NCBI RefSeq assembly: GCF_014200405.1
Contig: NZ_JACHBQ010000001.1
Coordinates: 3,100,001-3,164,000 of the forward strand
Length of the DNA stretch: 64,000 bases
From: Cryobacterium roopkundense
GTDB lineage: Bacteria > Actinomycetota > Actinomycetes > Actinomycetales > Microbacteriaceae
Direction: 5' to 3'
Shown here: piece by piece, positions 36,538-45,309 of the stretch
Layout of the letters: every line of letters starts with the position of its first letter
Position numbering within the stretch: the stretch's first letter is position 1
Made by a program: the position numbers and the translations under genes
The notes under the pieces: generated by a model
Told to the model about the DNA's origin: nothing
Seen by the model: only the letters and a program-made list of their open reading frames with translations
The model's database searches: none

Positions 36538-36777
36538 CTATTCGTCGTCCAGCACCTTGAAGACGTCGGGCAGCAGCACGGTCAGGCCGCACGCCGGGCA
36601 TCGCTCGCTGATGACGAGACGCTCCTTCACGAAGCGCTGTTCCGGCACCATCTCCGTGCCGCACGATGGGCAGCTCGGGCCAATGATGCCGTCACCGTCA
36701 AATGTGATCTTCAGCCCGGAACCGATGTCTTCCGTGAAATCGAACAGGTCGGGTGGTTGCTCATCCTCTGGCGTCAT
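36538..36777 (-). CDS. Small zinc-ribbon protein
   Basis: A 79-residue hypothetical protein. The start at 36777 (MTPEDEQPPDLFDFTED) is chosen as the first codon after which composition becomes protein-like; a longer frame starts at 36849. Two CxxC pairs, CPSCG and CPACG, about 22 residues apart, form a zinc ribbon. It is convergent with the M50 gene. No function is assigned. Confidence 0.6.
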   Translation of the reverse strand: MTPEDEQPPDLFDFTEDIGSGLKITFDGDGIIGPSCPSCGTEMVPEQRFVKERLVISERCPACGLTVLLPDVFKVLDDE

Positions 36778-36872
36778 GTCGCTGAGTATGCCCGGATGGC
36801 CTCGCACCCGTGCACCCCACGTTCGGGGCGTCTCGGAACGTCTGACCAACGGCCCGACGTCACGCGTGCCTA

Positions 36873-38675
36873 TTAGTGGAGTGCCTCGTCGCAGCTCAGG
36901 TCGACGTCCGCCACCGGGTTGGTGGTGATCAGCGGCGTGCTCACGGCCTCAAGCGCCCCGTGCTCCGCCGATCCGCCCAGCAGGTGAAAGCGCGTCGTGA
37001 CGGACTCGCCCGGTGCCAGTTCAACACCGAGTTGACTCACGGAATATCCCATGTGCGCCGCCGGGTGGTACGGCACGGCCTCTCCCCCACGGGCCACGCC
37101 CATGTTCTCCGAACCGGGCGGTCCGTAAACCAGAATCAGGGTTTTCACGTTCCCCTTAACCACACCGAATGTGCCCGGTCCGGTCACCGACGGCGGCAAG
37201 ACCTCCCCGGCATTCGGCGGGGCGGTGCTCGTGAGCGTCACGTCAACCGCGTAGTACGGCCTCTCGTCTTCGCGGCACGTCACTTCGCCGAGGCCGATTT
37301 GCACGTCCAGGTATGGGTCCATCTTGGCGCCCGTGGCGTCATTGAAGTAGATGCCTATTCGCTCGGCGGCGGCATCACTCACCGGAAGGTCGCCCGTCAG
37401 GGTGGTTCCGGCCAGCACGGTTTGGTCCTCCTCATGTGCGCTCCACAGAAGTATGCGTCGTTCATCGCCGGCCTGAGCCAGCGCCGAAATAAGCGCCTTG
37501 GGCTCTGCCTGGCCTCCCGCTAGCGCCTCGAAAACAGCGGATGCCGCCGACGCAAAGAACGCGTCCTGCTCGGCAGAGCTATCGTACTTTGTGTACACGT
37601 CCGTGAGCAGCAGCTGCACGGCATTTTCGCTGGTGAGCACGTCGCCCGTCGCCAGCGTGATGGGCCCGGTCGAACGCAACAGATAGCTGAGCGCCACCGG
37701 GTCCAGGGAGATGACGCCGTCAACCTCCGCGTCGTATTTCTGTTTCCACATCTCTCGAGCGAGCCGTCCCGTCGTGGGGAAGTCCGGAGTGAGCGTGACG
37801 TCACCCATAAAAGTACTGATTCGATCGGTGAAGAGCCCGCGTGTTTCAACCGGCAGGTCAAGCACTGGGTCGGGGAATATGATGCCGTTCGCCGACTCCT
37901 GGCGAACGATTTCAATCCCGCCGTCGTTGGTCGCAATTTCCGCGAAGGCTCCGGGGAGCCCGCCGGTCGCTCGAACCTCCGCGTTGTTCTGAAACAGAAG
38001 CAGATAGGAACGCGACCCCCCGGCACCAAGCATTGCCGGAACGAGCTGGGCCGCCCGGTTCGCTGAGTTCACTGTGACGGCTGTCTTTTCAACGAGCTGC
38101 GAGAGCTGGCGCGCTGCGGCGTCCACCTGCGGAATGGTTCCGGACGTATCGATCTCGCCCAGGTCCGACTGGGCCTTCTCGAGGGTGCGATCCGCGTTAG
38201 CGATGTTCACTTGTGCCTCCATGATGGGGCCCAGATCGACGGTTCCGCCGGTCGGGCTGAAGGCGTCAACGCTGAACCCATCCGCGAGCGACACCAACGG
38301 CGTGACCGCCGACTCGCTGATGTCGTTCACGACCTGAGCCAGCTGACGGACGGCCGCCAGGTTCGGTCCCAGAAACGGCAGGATCTCAAACGCCCGCCAG
38401 ACCGGATCGCTTGTGAGCGCCGCGGCCGAGTTCGCATGTGAGTTGAGATCAGCAACGGCTCGTTGCGCGGAGGCAACGTCACCATCCGTGATGCCATTTT
38501 GAATCGATGTGGCCAGGGGCATTGCGGCTTCGAGCTCGCTCTTTGCCATCAGCGCGCGGGCGCCAACCCATGCGCACAGGAGAAGGAGCAGAAATACCGC
38601 TGCGGCGATGCCAAGCACCCAGATTGGGCGGTCTTGTTTGCGCGGTCGCGTTCGGAGCTTTTGGGGGCTTGACAC
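36873..38675 (-). CDS. DUF4012 family membrane-anchored protein
   Basis: About 600 residues from the proposed GTG at 38675. A basic N-terminus (KLRTRPRKQDR) precedes one hydrophobic helix (about residues 18-38), and the rest is extracellular. The middle has SRSYLLLFQNNAEVRATGGLPGAFAEI, the central mark of DUF4012. It continues with GDVTLTPDFPTTGRLAREMW and DGVISLDPVALSYLLRSTGPI, also typical. The start is uncertain: the frame is open to 38876, but that would overlap the divergent wbpD-like gene. Such proteins are often found in actinobacterial polysaccharide loci; the activity is unknown. Confidence 0.85.
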   Translation of the reverse strand: MSSPQKLRTRPRKQDRPIWVLGIAAAVFLLLLLCAWVGARALMAKSELEAAMPLATSIQNGITDGDVASAQRAVADLNSHANSAAALTSDPVWRAFEILPFLGPNLAAVRQLAQVVNDISESAVTPLVSLADGFSVDAFSPTGGTVDLGPIMEAQVNIANADRTLEKAQSDLGEIDTSGTIPQVDAAARQLSQLVEKTAVTVNSANRAAQLVPAMLGAGGSRSYLLLFQNNAEVRATGGLPGAFAEIATNDGGIEIVRQESANGIIFPDPVLDLPVETRGLFTDRISTFMGDVTLTPDFPTTGRLAREMWKQKYDAEVDGVISLDPVALSYLLRSTGPITLATGDVLTSENAVQLLLTDVYTKYDSSAEQDAFFASAASAVFEALAGGQAEPKALISALAQAGDERRILLWSAHEEDQTVLAGTTLTGDLPVSDAAAERIGIYFNDATGAKMDPYLDVQIGLGEVTCREDERPYYAVDVTLTSTAPPNAGEVLPPSVTGPGTFGVVKGNVKTLILVYGPPGSENMGVARGGEAVPYHPAAHMGYSVSQLGVELAPGESVTTRFHLLGGSAEHGALEAVSTPLITTNPVADVDLSCDEALH

Positions 38676-38763
38676 GACCCTATTCAACCAGATGCTTTCC
38701 GCACTCACACAGCAGATAGACTCAACTGAAATATTTCGTAAGGACCTCGGGGGCGGGCATAAA

Positions 38764-39351
38764 ATGCACATCGCAGAAAGTGCGACGGTTTCTGATCGCG
38801 CAACCATGGGAACAGGCGTCAAGGTCTGGGATCTGGCACAAGTTCGAGAAGAAGCAATCGTTGGCGACAATTCCATAGTCGGACGTGGCGCCTACATCGG
38901 CGCCGGAGTGAAGATCGGTGCGAATTCTAAGATACAGAATGATGCTCTGATCTACGAGCCTGCCGTCTTGGGAACAGGTGTCTTCATCGGCCCGGCCGTG
39001 GTCTTGACGAACGACACGTATCCACGCGCGATCAACCCCGATGGTACCCAGAAATCCGCTGCCGATTGGATCCCCACCGGCGTCATAATCGACGAAGGTG
39101 CGGCCATCGGCGCGCGCGCTGTGTGTGTCGCACCGGTGCACATTGGACGATGGGCAACCGTCGCGGCAGGGGCGGTCGTGATCAAGGACGTACTGGATTT
39201 TGCGCTGGTCGCGGGGGTACCCGCGCGACAAATTGGTTGGGTCGGAAAAGCAGGTTACCCACTCACCGCCGTGGGCGACATCTGGGTTTGTCCACAATCA
39301 GACGACCACTATGAGGTGGCCACCAACGGGCTAACGGAGAGAGCAAAGTGA
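38764..39351 (+). CDS. wbpD: UDP-3-amino-sugar N-acetyltransferase (WbpD/WlbB type)
   Basis: Left-handed beta-helix acetyltransferase of 195 residues, expected to acetylate UDP-2-acetamido-3-amino-2,3-dideoxyglucuronate. Start ATG at 38764 after GGGGGCGGG. Hexapeptide turns run from residue 4 to about 155 (AESATVSDRATMGTGVKVWDLAQVREEAIVGDNSIVGRGAYIG); VLTNDTYPRA is the usual loop before the last coils. The C-terminus VAGVPARQIGWV is typical. It overlaps the next gene as GTGA and begins a four-gene operon. The symbol is by family resemblance. Confidence 0.9.
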   Translation: MHIAESATVSDRATMGTGVKVWDLAQVREEAIVGDNSIVGRGAYIGAGVKIGANSKIQNDALIYEPAVLGTGVFIGPAVVLTNDTYPRAINPDGTQKSAADWIPTGVIIDEGAAIGARAVCVAPVHIGRWATVAAGAVVIKDVLDFALVAGVPARQIGWVGKAGYPLTAVGDIWVCPQSDDHYEVATNGLTERAK

Positions 39352-40451
39352 TTTCAGCTTCCATTCCTAATTTCATTCCCGCCGCTCGCCCTCTTATTGG
39401 CGACGACGAACGACGAGCAGTCGATGCCGTCCTCGTGTCCGGGCAACTAGCGCAGGGCAATGAGGTCAAACTTTTCGAAGAAGAATTTTCTCAGGTCCTC
39501 GTGGATGGTCGATCCGCCGTCGCTGTAAATTCGGGGACTTCGGGGCTTCATCTGGGGCTCCTGGCCGCGGGGATCGGTCCGGGAGACGAAGTCATCGTGC
39601 CGTCCTTCACCTTTGCGGCGACCGCCAATTCAGTAGCTCTGACTGGCGCAACACCCATTTTTGCGGACATTGAACCGGATCACTATTGCCTTGATCCTGA
39701 TTCGGTAGAAGCCGCTATTTCCAGCCGAACTGCAGGGATCCTGCCCGTGCATCTTTACGGTCACCCCGCAAATATGCCTAGCCTTCAGCGAATCGCAACC
39801 GCCAATGGACTCAAACTTTTTGAAGACGCTGCCCAGGCACATGGAGCAAGCCTTAACGGCGAACGCGTTGGTTCATTCGGTGACTTTGCCATGTTTAGCC
39901 TGTACCCGACGAAAAACATGACGTCTGGCGAGGGCGGAATGGTCACGATGAACTCACCAGAGATCGAACGGCGCATGCGGTTGCTTCGCAACCAAGGCAT
40001 GGAACGTCAATACGAGAACGAGCTCGTCGGGTTCAATGCGCGCATGACCAACATTCACGCGGCCATCGGACGCGTCCAGCTCACCAAGATCTGGGGATGG
40101 ACCGAGCAACGCCGCCAGAACGCCGCCTTCTTGTCAGAGCACTTGACAAACGTTGTCATCCCGAAGACCGCACCCGGAGCTGAGCCCGTCTATCACCAGT
40201 ACACAATTCGAGTGCTCGAGGATCGAGATCGCATCGTTGCGGCGCTCCGGGACGAGCACCACATCGGGACCGGCGTGTACTACCCCATACCGAATCATCG
40301 TCTGCCCTCCTTTCAACAGGCTCTGGACTTGCCGGAGACCGAAGCAGCATCGCAGCAGGTGCTCTCTCTTCCTGTGCACCCCTCTCTTACATCGAACGAT
40401 CTTGAACGAATCGTTTCCGCAGTGAACAAACTCACCAAGGCAGGTTCCTAA
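39348..40451 (+). CDS. wbpE: UDP-3-keto-sugar aminotransferase (WbpE/WlbC type, DegT family)
   Basis: PLP-dependent enzyme of 367 residues, transferring an amino group to C3 of UDP-2-acetamido-3-keto-glucuronate. GTG start at 39348. PLP contacts are GTSGLHLGL (63-71), SFTFAATANS (86-95), FEDAAQAHGA (D160) and the Schiff-base lysine K189 in SLYPTKNMTSGEGG. A C-terminal segment HHIGTGVYYPIPNHRLPSFQ fits the sugar aminotransferase group. Followed by the oxidoreductase with a TAATG overlap. Confidence 0.93.
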   Translation: MISASIPNFIPAARPLIGDDERRAVDAVLVSGQLAQGNEVKLFEEEFSQVLVDGRSAVAVNSGTSGLHLGLLAAGIGPGDEVIVPSFTFAATANSVALTGATPIFADIEPDHYCLDPDSVEAAISSRTAGILPVHLYGHPANMPSLQRIATANGLKLFEDAAQAHGASLNGERVGSFGDFAMFSLYPTKNMTSGEGGMVTMNSPEIERRMRLLRNQGMERQYENELVGFNARMTNIHAAIGRVQLTKIWGWTEQRRQNAAFLSEHLTNVVIPKTAPGAEPVYHQYTIRVLEDRDRIVAALRDEHHIGTGVYYPIPNHRLPSFQQALDLPETEAASQQVLSLPVHPSLTSNDLERIVSAVNKLTKAGS

Positions 40452-41437
40452 TGACAGAGCTTAGAGCTGGCCTTATCGGCTTAGGTATGATGGGTCGCCA
40501 CCATGCGCGGGTTCTTCGCGAGATCACGGGAGTTGAGCTTGTCGCCGTGGCTGATGAAATGGGCGACCCCCACAACGTGGCAGGCAGCACCCCGTTCTGC
40601 CGGACCGTCGACGAATTGCTGGAGCACAACTTGGACATGGCCGTTGTGGCCGTCCCCACCGCGTTCCATGCCGCCGTCGGCCTCGCGCTAGCCGAAGCCG
40701 GCGTGCACGCCCTCATCGAAAAGCCAATCGCCAACACAGCAGAGGAGGGCGCCCAGTTGGCCGCCGCCTTCGAATCCCGTGGACTCGTCGGCGCTGTTGG
40801 CCACATCGAGCGTTTCAATCCCGCACTGCAGAGTATGAGAGAACGCATTTCGGCTGGAGACCTCGGTGCGGTCTATCAGATAGCGACTCGTCGGCAGGGA
40901 CCATTTCCGGCTCGAATCGCGGACGTCGGCGTCGTCAAGGATCTGGGCACCCATGACATAGATTCAACGGCCTGGCTCGCGCAGAGCGCATACTCGTCCG
41001 TATTCGCACAAACCGCGCTCAAGAGCGGTCGCCCACACGAAGACCTCGTGGTCGTCACTGGCCGCCTCGCGAACAACGTCATTACAAATCACCTTGTAAA
41101 TTGGCTTTCCCCTCTAAAAGAACGCGTCACCATCGCCACTGGGGAGAAGGGATCGTTCGTGGCAGACACACTCACGGCGGACCTGACCTTCTTCGAAAAC
41201 GGCACGGTCGAAACCCTCTGGGACCCGATCTCAGCATTTCGGGGCGTGGCCGAGGGCTCGATGATTCGGTACGCCTTGAAGAAGCGCGAACCGCTTCTCG
41301 TTGAGCATGAAGCCTTCCGCGACGCAGTACTCGGTCTTCGAAATGACATCGTCACTATGCGGGACGGCCTCGCAACGCTGCGGGTTGCAGAGGCTGCGAT
41401 CAAGTCCTCCAAGAATGGCCAAGTTGTTTCTCTCTAG
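40451..41437 (+). CDS. wbpB: Gfo/Idh/MocA oxidoreductase (WbpB/WlbA type)
   Basis: NAD-dependent oxidation of C3 of UDP-GlcNAcA. The 328-residue product has the Rossmann start LRAGLIGLGMMGRHHARVL, DMAVVAVPTAFHAAVGLALAEAGVHALIEKPIA with the E-K-P motif (about 97), and VGHIERFNPALQSM, a typical substrate-binding segment. KDLGTHDIDSTAWL provides the catalytic-type histidine. It overlaps the upstream aminotransferase gene by one base. WlbA-type enzymes use 2-oxoglutarate to recycle NADH, which cannot be verified here. Confidence 0.9.
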   Translation: MTELRAGLIGLGMMGRHHARVLREITGVELVAVADEMGDPHNVAGSTPFCRTVDELLEHNLDMAVVAVPTAFHAAVGLALAEAGVHALIEKPIANTAEEGAQLAAAFESRGLVGAVGHIERFNPALQSMRERISAGDLGAVYQIATRRQGPFPARIADVGVVKDLGTHDIDSTAWLAQSAYSSVFAQTALKSGRPHEDLVVVTGRLANNVITNHLVNWLSPLKERVTIATGEKGSFVADTLTADLTFFENGTVETLWDPISAFRGVAEGSMIRYALKKREPLLVEHEAFRDAVLGLRNDIVTMRDGLATLRVAEAAIKSSKNGQVVSL

Positions 41438-41488
41438 AATTCCCGCCGTGAAGCCCGCAAAGGTTTCTTATTTCGAAAGTTTCCTCCC

Positions 41489-42787
41489 GTGAAGATCGCC
41501 GTAATTGCCTTAGGAAAAATTGGTCTCCCCCTAGCTGTGCAATTTGCCAGCAAGGGGCATGACGTAATCGGAGTGGACGTCAACCAAACGGTTGTTGATT
41601 TGGTCAACGCCGGCAAGGAACCCTTTCCTGGCGAGCACCTACTCCAAGAAAAGCTCACGGAGCTAGTAGCAGCGGGCAGGCTCACCGCCACGACCGACTA
41701 TTCAGTTGCTGTCCCCACCGCCGACGCCGTCGTGCTTGTCGTGCCGCTTTTCGTCGACAAGGAAGCCAAACCAGATTTCGCCTGGATGGATGCCGCCACG
41801 AAATCTCTATCTGAGCACTTGACCAAAGACACGCTCGTTTCCTACGAGACCACTTTGCCTGTTGGAACAACGCGGGATCGCTGGAAGCCACAGCTCGAAG
41901 CTGGGAGCGGCCTCACAGAGGGTGCCGACTTCCACGTCGTCTTTTCTCCCGAGCGGGTTTTGACTGGTCGAATTTTCGCTGACCTACGCAAGTACCCCAA
42001 ACTAGTCGGTGGCCTGTCCCCACTAGGAGCCGCACTAGCAGTCGAATTCTACGATTCGGTGCTGGACTTCGACGACCGTCCCGATCTGAAGCGGACAAAT
42101 GGTGTCTGGGATTTGGGATCTGCCGAGGCCGCTGAGCTCGCAAAGTTGGCGGAGACGACGTATCGCGACGTAAATATCGGCCTGGCCAACGAATTCGCTC
42201 GATATGCCGACCAGACCGGTATCGACGTCTACCAAGTCATCGACGCGTGCAACTCACAGCCCTTCAGCCACATCCATCAGCCAGGAATCGCGGTCGGGGG
42301 CCACTGCATCCCCGTGTATCCGAGGTTGTACCTGTGGAATGACCCGGAGGCCACCATAGTGCGCGCGGCCCGGGCGCGAAATGCCTCCATGCCAGAATAC
42401 GCGGTGGACCAGCTGGAGCAGGCTCACGGCTCACTCAGAGGCGCCAGCGTCGTTGTCCTCGGTGCTGCATATCGCGGTGGTGTAAAGGAAACGGCGTTCT
42501 CGGGCGCGTTCGATACGGTGGCGGCGCTCGAGAAACGCGATGCACACGTAAGCGTCCACGATCCCCTATATTCAGATGTCGAACTTGAAGCCTTGGGCTT
42601 AACCCCGTTTATGCAGGGTACAGCCGTCGATGTGGCCGTAGTTCAGGCGGATCACACCGAGTATCGGACTTGGGGTCCTGCCGATGTGCCCGGAATTCGC
42701 ACGTTGCTAGACGGAAGACACTTTTTATCGCCAGAACAGTGGCCGAATGTTACCTTTGCTGTGCTCGGCAGCCCGCTGGCGTACTGA
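41489..42787 (+). CDS. wbpA: Nucleotide sugar dehydrogenase (WbpA type)
   Basis: Oxidises UDP-GlcNAc to UDP-GlcNAcA. The 432-residue product begins MKIAVIALGKIGLPLAVQFA (Rossmann). The central domain holds EAAELAKLAETTYRDVNIGLANEFA with the conserved lysine, and the catalytic Cys273 is in AVGGHCIPVYPRLYLW. The start is GTG at 41489. It is the last of four plus-strand genes; the intervening 51 bases have no obvious structure. With wbpB, E and D it completes the pathway to UDP-2,3-diacetamido-2,3-dideoxy-glucuronate. Confidence 0.93.
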   Translation: MKIAVIALGKIGLPLAVQFASKGHDVIGVDVNQTVVDLVNAGKEPFPGEHLLQEKLTELVAAGRLTATTDYSVAVPTADAVVLVVPLFVDKEAKPDFAWMDAATKSLSEHLTKDTLVSYETTLPVGTTRDRWKPQLEAGSGLTEGADFHVVFSPERVLTGRIFADLRKYPKLVGGLSPLGAALAVEFYDSVLDFDDRPDLKRTNGVWDLGSAEAAELAKLAETTYRDVNIGLANEFARYADQTGIDVYQVIDACNSQPFSHIHQPGIAVGGHCIPVYPRLYLWNDPEATIVRAARARNASMPEYAVDQLEQAHGSLRGASVVVLGAAYRGGVKETAFSGAFDTVAALEKRDAHVSVHDPLYSDVELEALGLTPFMQGTAVDVAVVQADHTEYRTWGPADVPGIRTLLDGRHFLSPEQWPNVTFAVLGSPLAY

Positions 42788-42827
42788 ATACTCCACAATA
42801 AAGAGCCGGGATGCAATTGACCTTCGT

Positions 42828-43904
42828 CTAGGTCGACGTAAAACTTCGAAGGGCCCCTGCCGACGCACAGCCATCGTGCCACTTCCCAACGAACGCCTTC
42901 CCGTCAGAAGCAACAGCGCGCATTTCGTCTTGCCGCGAGAGTACCTCCAACATCACTCGCCTGAAAGTTACCGGGTCTGCATTGACAATAGGAACATTGT
43001 CGCCAATCACGCCGCGCGAGAATTCTGAGACGTTCCCCACAACGAGTCGACCAGCGGCCATCGCTTCAATTGCGGCAACTCCGTAGGAACCAGTCTGGAT
43101 CTGATCCACGACGATATCAACTTTCCGAACGAGGGCTCTCATTTCAGAATGTGGAACTGCCTCCGACCTAACGTATGTAATGAGCCCCTCCGACTCAAGC
43201 TGTCGAAGGACTGGTTCGATGTACTGCGTACCTTTGATCGGCGGATCGCTTCTGCTCGGGCGATGCAGGACGCGCGGGACATCACGCACAAGCACCTCAT
43301 CATCGAGGTTCCAGCGGTCGATATTGACGCTGAGGGGGAGCCATCTCGCGGCGGGAAGATCTGCAAGCAAATCTGGAGTGCTGACGAAAAGGGGCACCCC
43401 CGCCCCTCCGATCTCAACTCGATTCTTGGCCGCCTTCACCGACAGCCGGTGCACCCACTCTTCAGGCGCATCACGGAAGAACGAGTGCTCGTTTAACTCC
43501 ATATGCAGCCTCGGGTCCCTGATATCACTCCCGTGGAAGACGACACCAACGCGAACCTCTGTTTCTTGAAACCGATGAATCTCGTCACGAAAATTGTCTG
43601 ACCGGGCATCTCCAAAAATGGCGCTATTGGATTCGTTGAGTAAATGCGAGGTCCCCTGGAGCACGCGGTCGATCCAGAGACGGCGAATCCAAGATGGAGT
43701 GACACGATAATGAGGGATCGTTTCCTGGGCTTTGTCCTTAATTGAAACGCCTCGCAAACGTGATGCGATGGTGCCATCGCGGGCAAACGATGATGCGTCA
43801 AACTTCAAGCTCTTCGAAACAGCATCGGCCCATTCATTCGCCTGCCCTGCCTGGTTTAACGGACCAATAGCCAATCGGGAAGTTCCATCTACTCGCTTAG
43901 CCAT
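42828..43904 (-). CDS. Glycosyltransferase, GT4-like
   Basis: A 358-residue protein starting MAKRVDGTSRLAIGPLNQAGQANEWADAVSKSL; the ATG at 43904 overlaps the stop of the Wzy gene by eight bases. An earlier ATG at 43940 is possible. The C-terminal half has PRVLHRPSRSDPPIKGTQYIEPVL and VDIVVDQIQTGSYGVAAIEAMAAGRLVVGNVS, the GT4 donor region with the E-x7-G form. The N-terminal half is divergent. It ends the minus-strand operon of locus 2 and is convergent with wbpA. Confidence 0.78.
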   Translation of the reverse strand: MAKRVDGTSRLAIGPLNQAGQANEWADAVSKSLKFDASSFARDGTIASRLRGVSIKDKAQETIPHYRVTPSWIRRLWIDRVLQGTSHLLNESNSAIFGDARSDNFRDEIHRFQETEVRVGVVFHGSDIRDPRLHMELNEHSFFRDAPEEWVHRLSVKAAKNRVEIGGAGVPLFVSTPDLLADLPAARWLPLSVNIDRWNLDDEVLVRDVPRVLHRPSRSDPPIKGTQYIEPVLRQLESEGLITYVRSEAVPHSEMRALVRKVDIVVDQIQTGSYGVAAIEAMAAGRLVVGNVSEFSRGVIGDNVPIVNADPVTFRRVMLEVLSRQDEMRAVASDGKAFVGKWHDGCASAGALRSFTST

Positions 43905-45309
43905 GATTGGCCCCGCCGTGCGCATTACTACTGCTGTCAACTGGAACGTCGTTCGCCAACCCGATGGCTGGGCTCTTCAGAGCCAGCCCTATGAGCAACA
44001 ACGCCGCTAAGAACAACCACGAGATCGAGGGCTCAAGGAAAGAACTATTCATCGTCGAGAGGATGGGGAAGATTCCGACCAGGGCCACTAGGGCGAGGCC
44101 TGCAACCCGCGTTGAACGATCATTCGCATTCTGGGCGACTGCTTTCCATCCGTTGGCCCACAAGGCAAGAAGAAGGCACAAGAATAAAATGAAAACCGCC
44201 ACCCCAAATTGAGAAAGTATCTCAATAACGCCATTGTGAGGGTTGATTATACCTTGCGTTGGGTAGGCCGCATCTCCAGACAGCATGCGGGCTTCAAACC
44301 CGCCTAATCCAAGGCCAGTGAGATAGGTCTCTAGCGAAAAATCAAGTCCGTTTTGCAGTAAGTGCACGCGAATCATGGCGGAATTATCGTCGGATATGTT
44401 GGAAATCACATTTCGGAACCAAAAGGAGTCACCGGCGAAAAACAATGCGAGTGGCTGGATCGCTGATAAGAATTCCGACCGTACCACTTCGGAAAATGCC
44501 AATGCTGAAATGAAACCAAGCCCCAACGCAAGCACTACCCGTCTCGTATTCAGAAATACAATTGCCGACAGCAGGGCGACAAAGACAAGAGTGACGAAGC
44601 CAATACGGCTCCCAGTGGCCAACATGAAAACTGGCAAGGAACATAAGGCCATGACATAGCCAACTCGCAACATTCGAGATTTGGCACCTACCGCGCCAAG
44701 ACAGAGGATCGGATAGGAAATCACGAGGAAGAGAGCATAGTTGTTCGGATTTCCAAGACTACTCGCACTACCGAATCCGTCGAGGATCGGATTCGTAGAC
44801 TGCAGTCGATAGTAGTTCTGAAAAGGAATGCCAAAGAATATTTCTCTCACGGCTACCATCGAGGTTCCGATATAGGCAATCAGCCACCCAACCAGCAATG
44901 CGGCCTGAGCCTGGAGAGGGACTCTAATGGCCGCAATCGCGAGAAGGAAAAGTGCCCCGGTAAATACTGAAACTCCTTCGGCCCAAGCGAAATCGGACGC
45001 GCCCCTGAAAAGCAGCAACAGCAAAGCAACAAGCAACCATACGAAAACAAGGAGGAGAGCCACTGTCCTGAGCGCCGAGCGCTCGGGTGCATTGCGTCGC
45101 TGAAACACTGTAGCCAGAAAGAGCACGATTACTGCGACCCTGAACGCGAACAAAGGCCCGAAAAGAGGAATTGTTGGTCCAAAGCAAGCCAAGATGGGGA
45201 TCAACATGAGCATCACCCGCGGCACCCAATGAAGAACGTCCTCCAGTGCCGGTTCGCCTTGCGGTGAGCAAGTTGCTTCAACCGAAGGTCGCCCATGCAC
45301 GGTCGTCAT
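43897..45309 (-). CDS. O-antigen polymerase-like protein (Wzy, locus 2)
   Basis: A 470-residue membrane protein with about twelve hydrophobic segments. Inside are the O-antigen-ligase-like blocks GSASSLGNPNNYALFLVISYPIL (a G-x-x-N-P-N-x-Y motif), and GYPTQGIINPHNGVIEILSQFGVAVFILF, where the first position reads AYPTQG. These are usual for the Wzy_C family. It is coupled to the flippase through an ATGA overlap. A ligase function is the alternative. Confidence 0.83.
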   Translation of the reverse strand: MTTVHGRPSVEATCSPQGEPALEDVLHWVPRVMLMLIPILACFGPTIPLFGPLFAFRVAVIVLFLATVFQRRNAPERSALRTVALLLVFVWLLVALLLLLFRGASDFAWAEGVSVFTGALFLLAIAAIRVPLQAQAALLVGWLIAYIGTSMVAVREIFFGIPFQNYYRLQSTNPILDGFGSASSLGNPNNYALFLVISYPILCLGAVGAKSRMLRVGYVMALCSLPVFMLATGSRIGFVTLVFVALLSAIVFLNTRRVVLALGLGFISALAFSEVVRSEFLSAIQPLALFFAGDSFWFRNVISNISDDNSAMIRVHLLQNGLDFSLETYLTGLGLGGFEARMLSGDAAYPTQGIINPHNGVIEILSQFGVAVFILFLCLLLALWANGWKAVAQNANDRSTRVAGLALVALVGIFPILSTMNSSFLEPSISWLFLAALLLIGLALKSPAIGLANDVPVDSSSNAHGGANHG

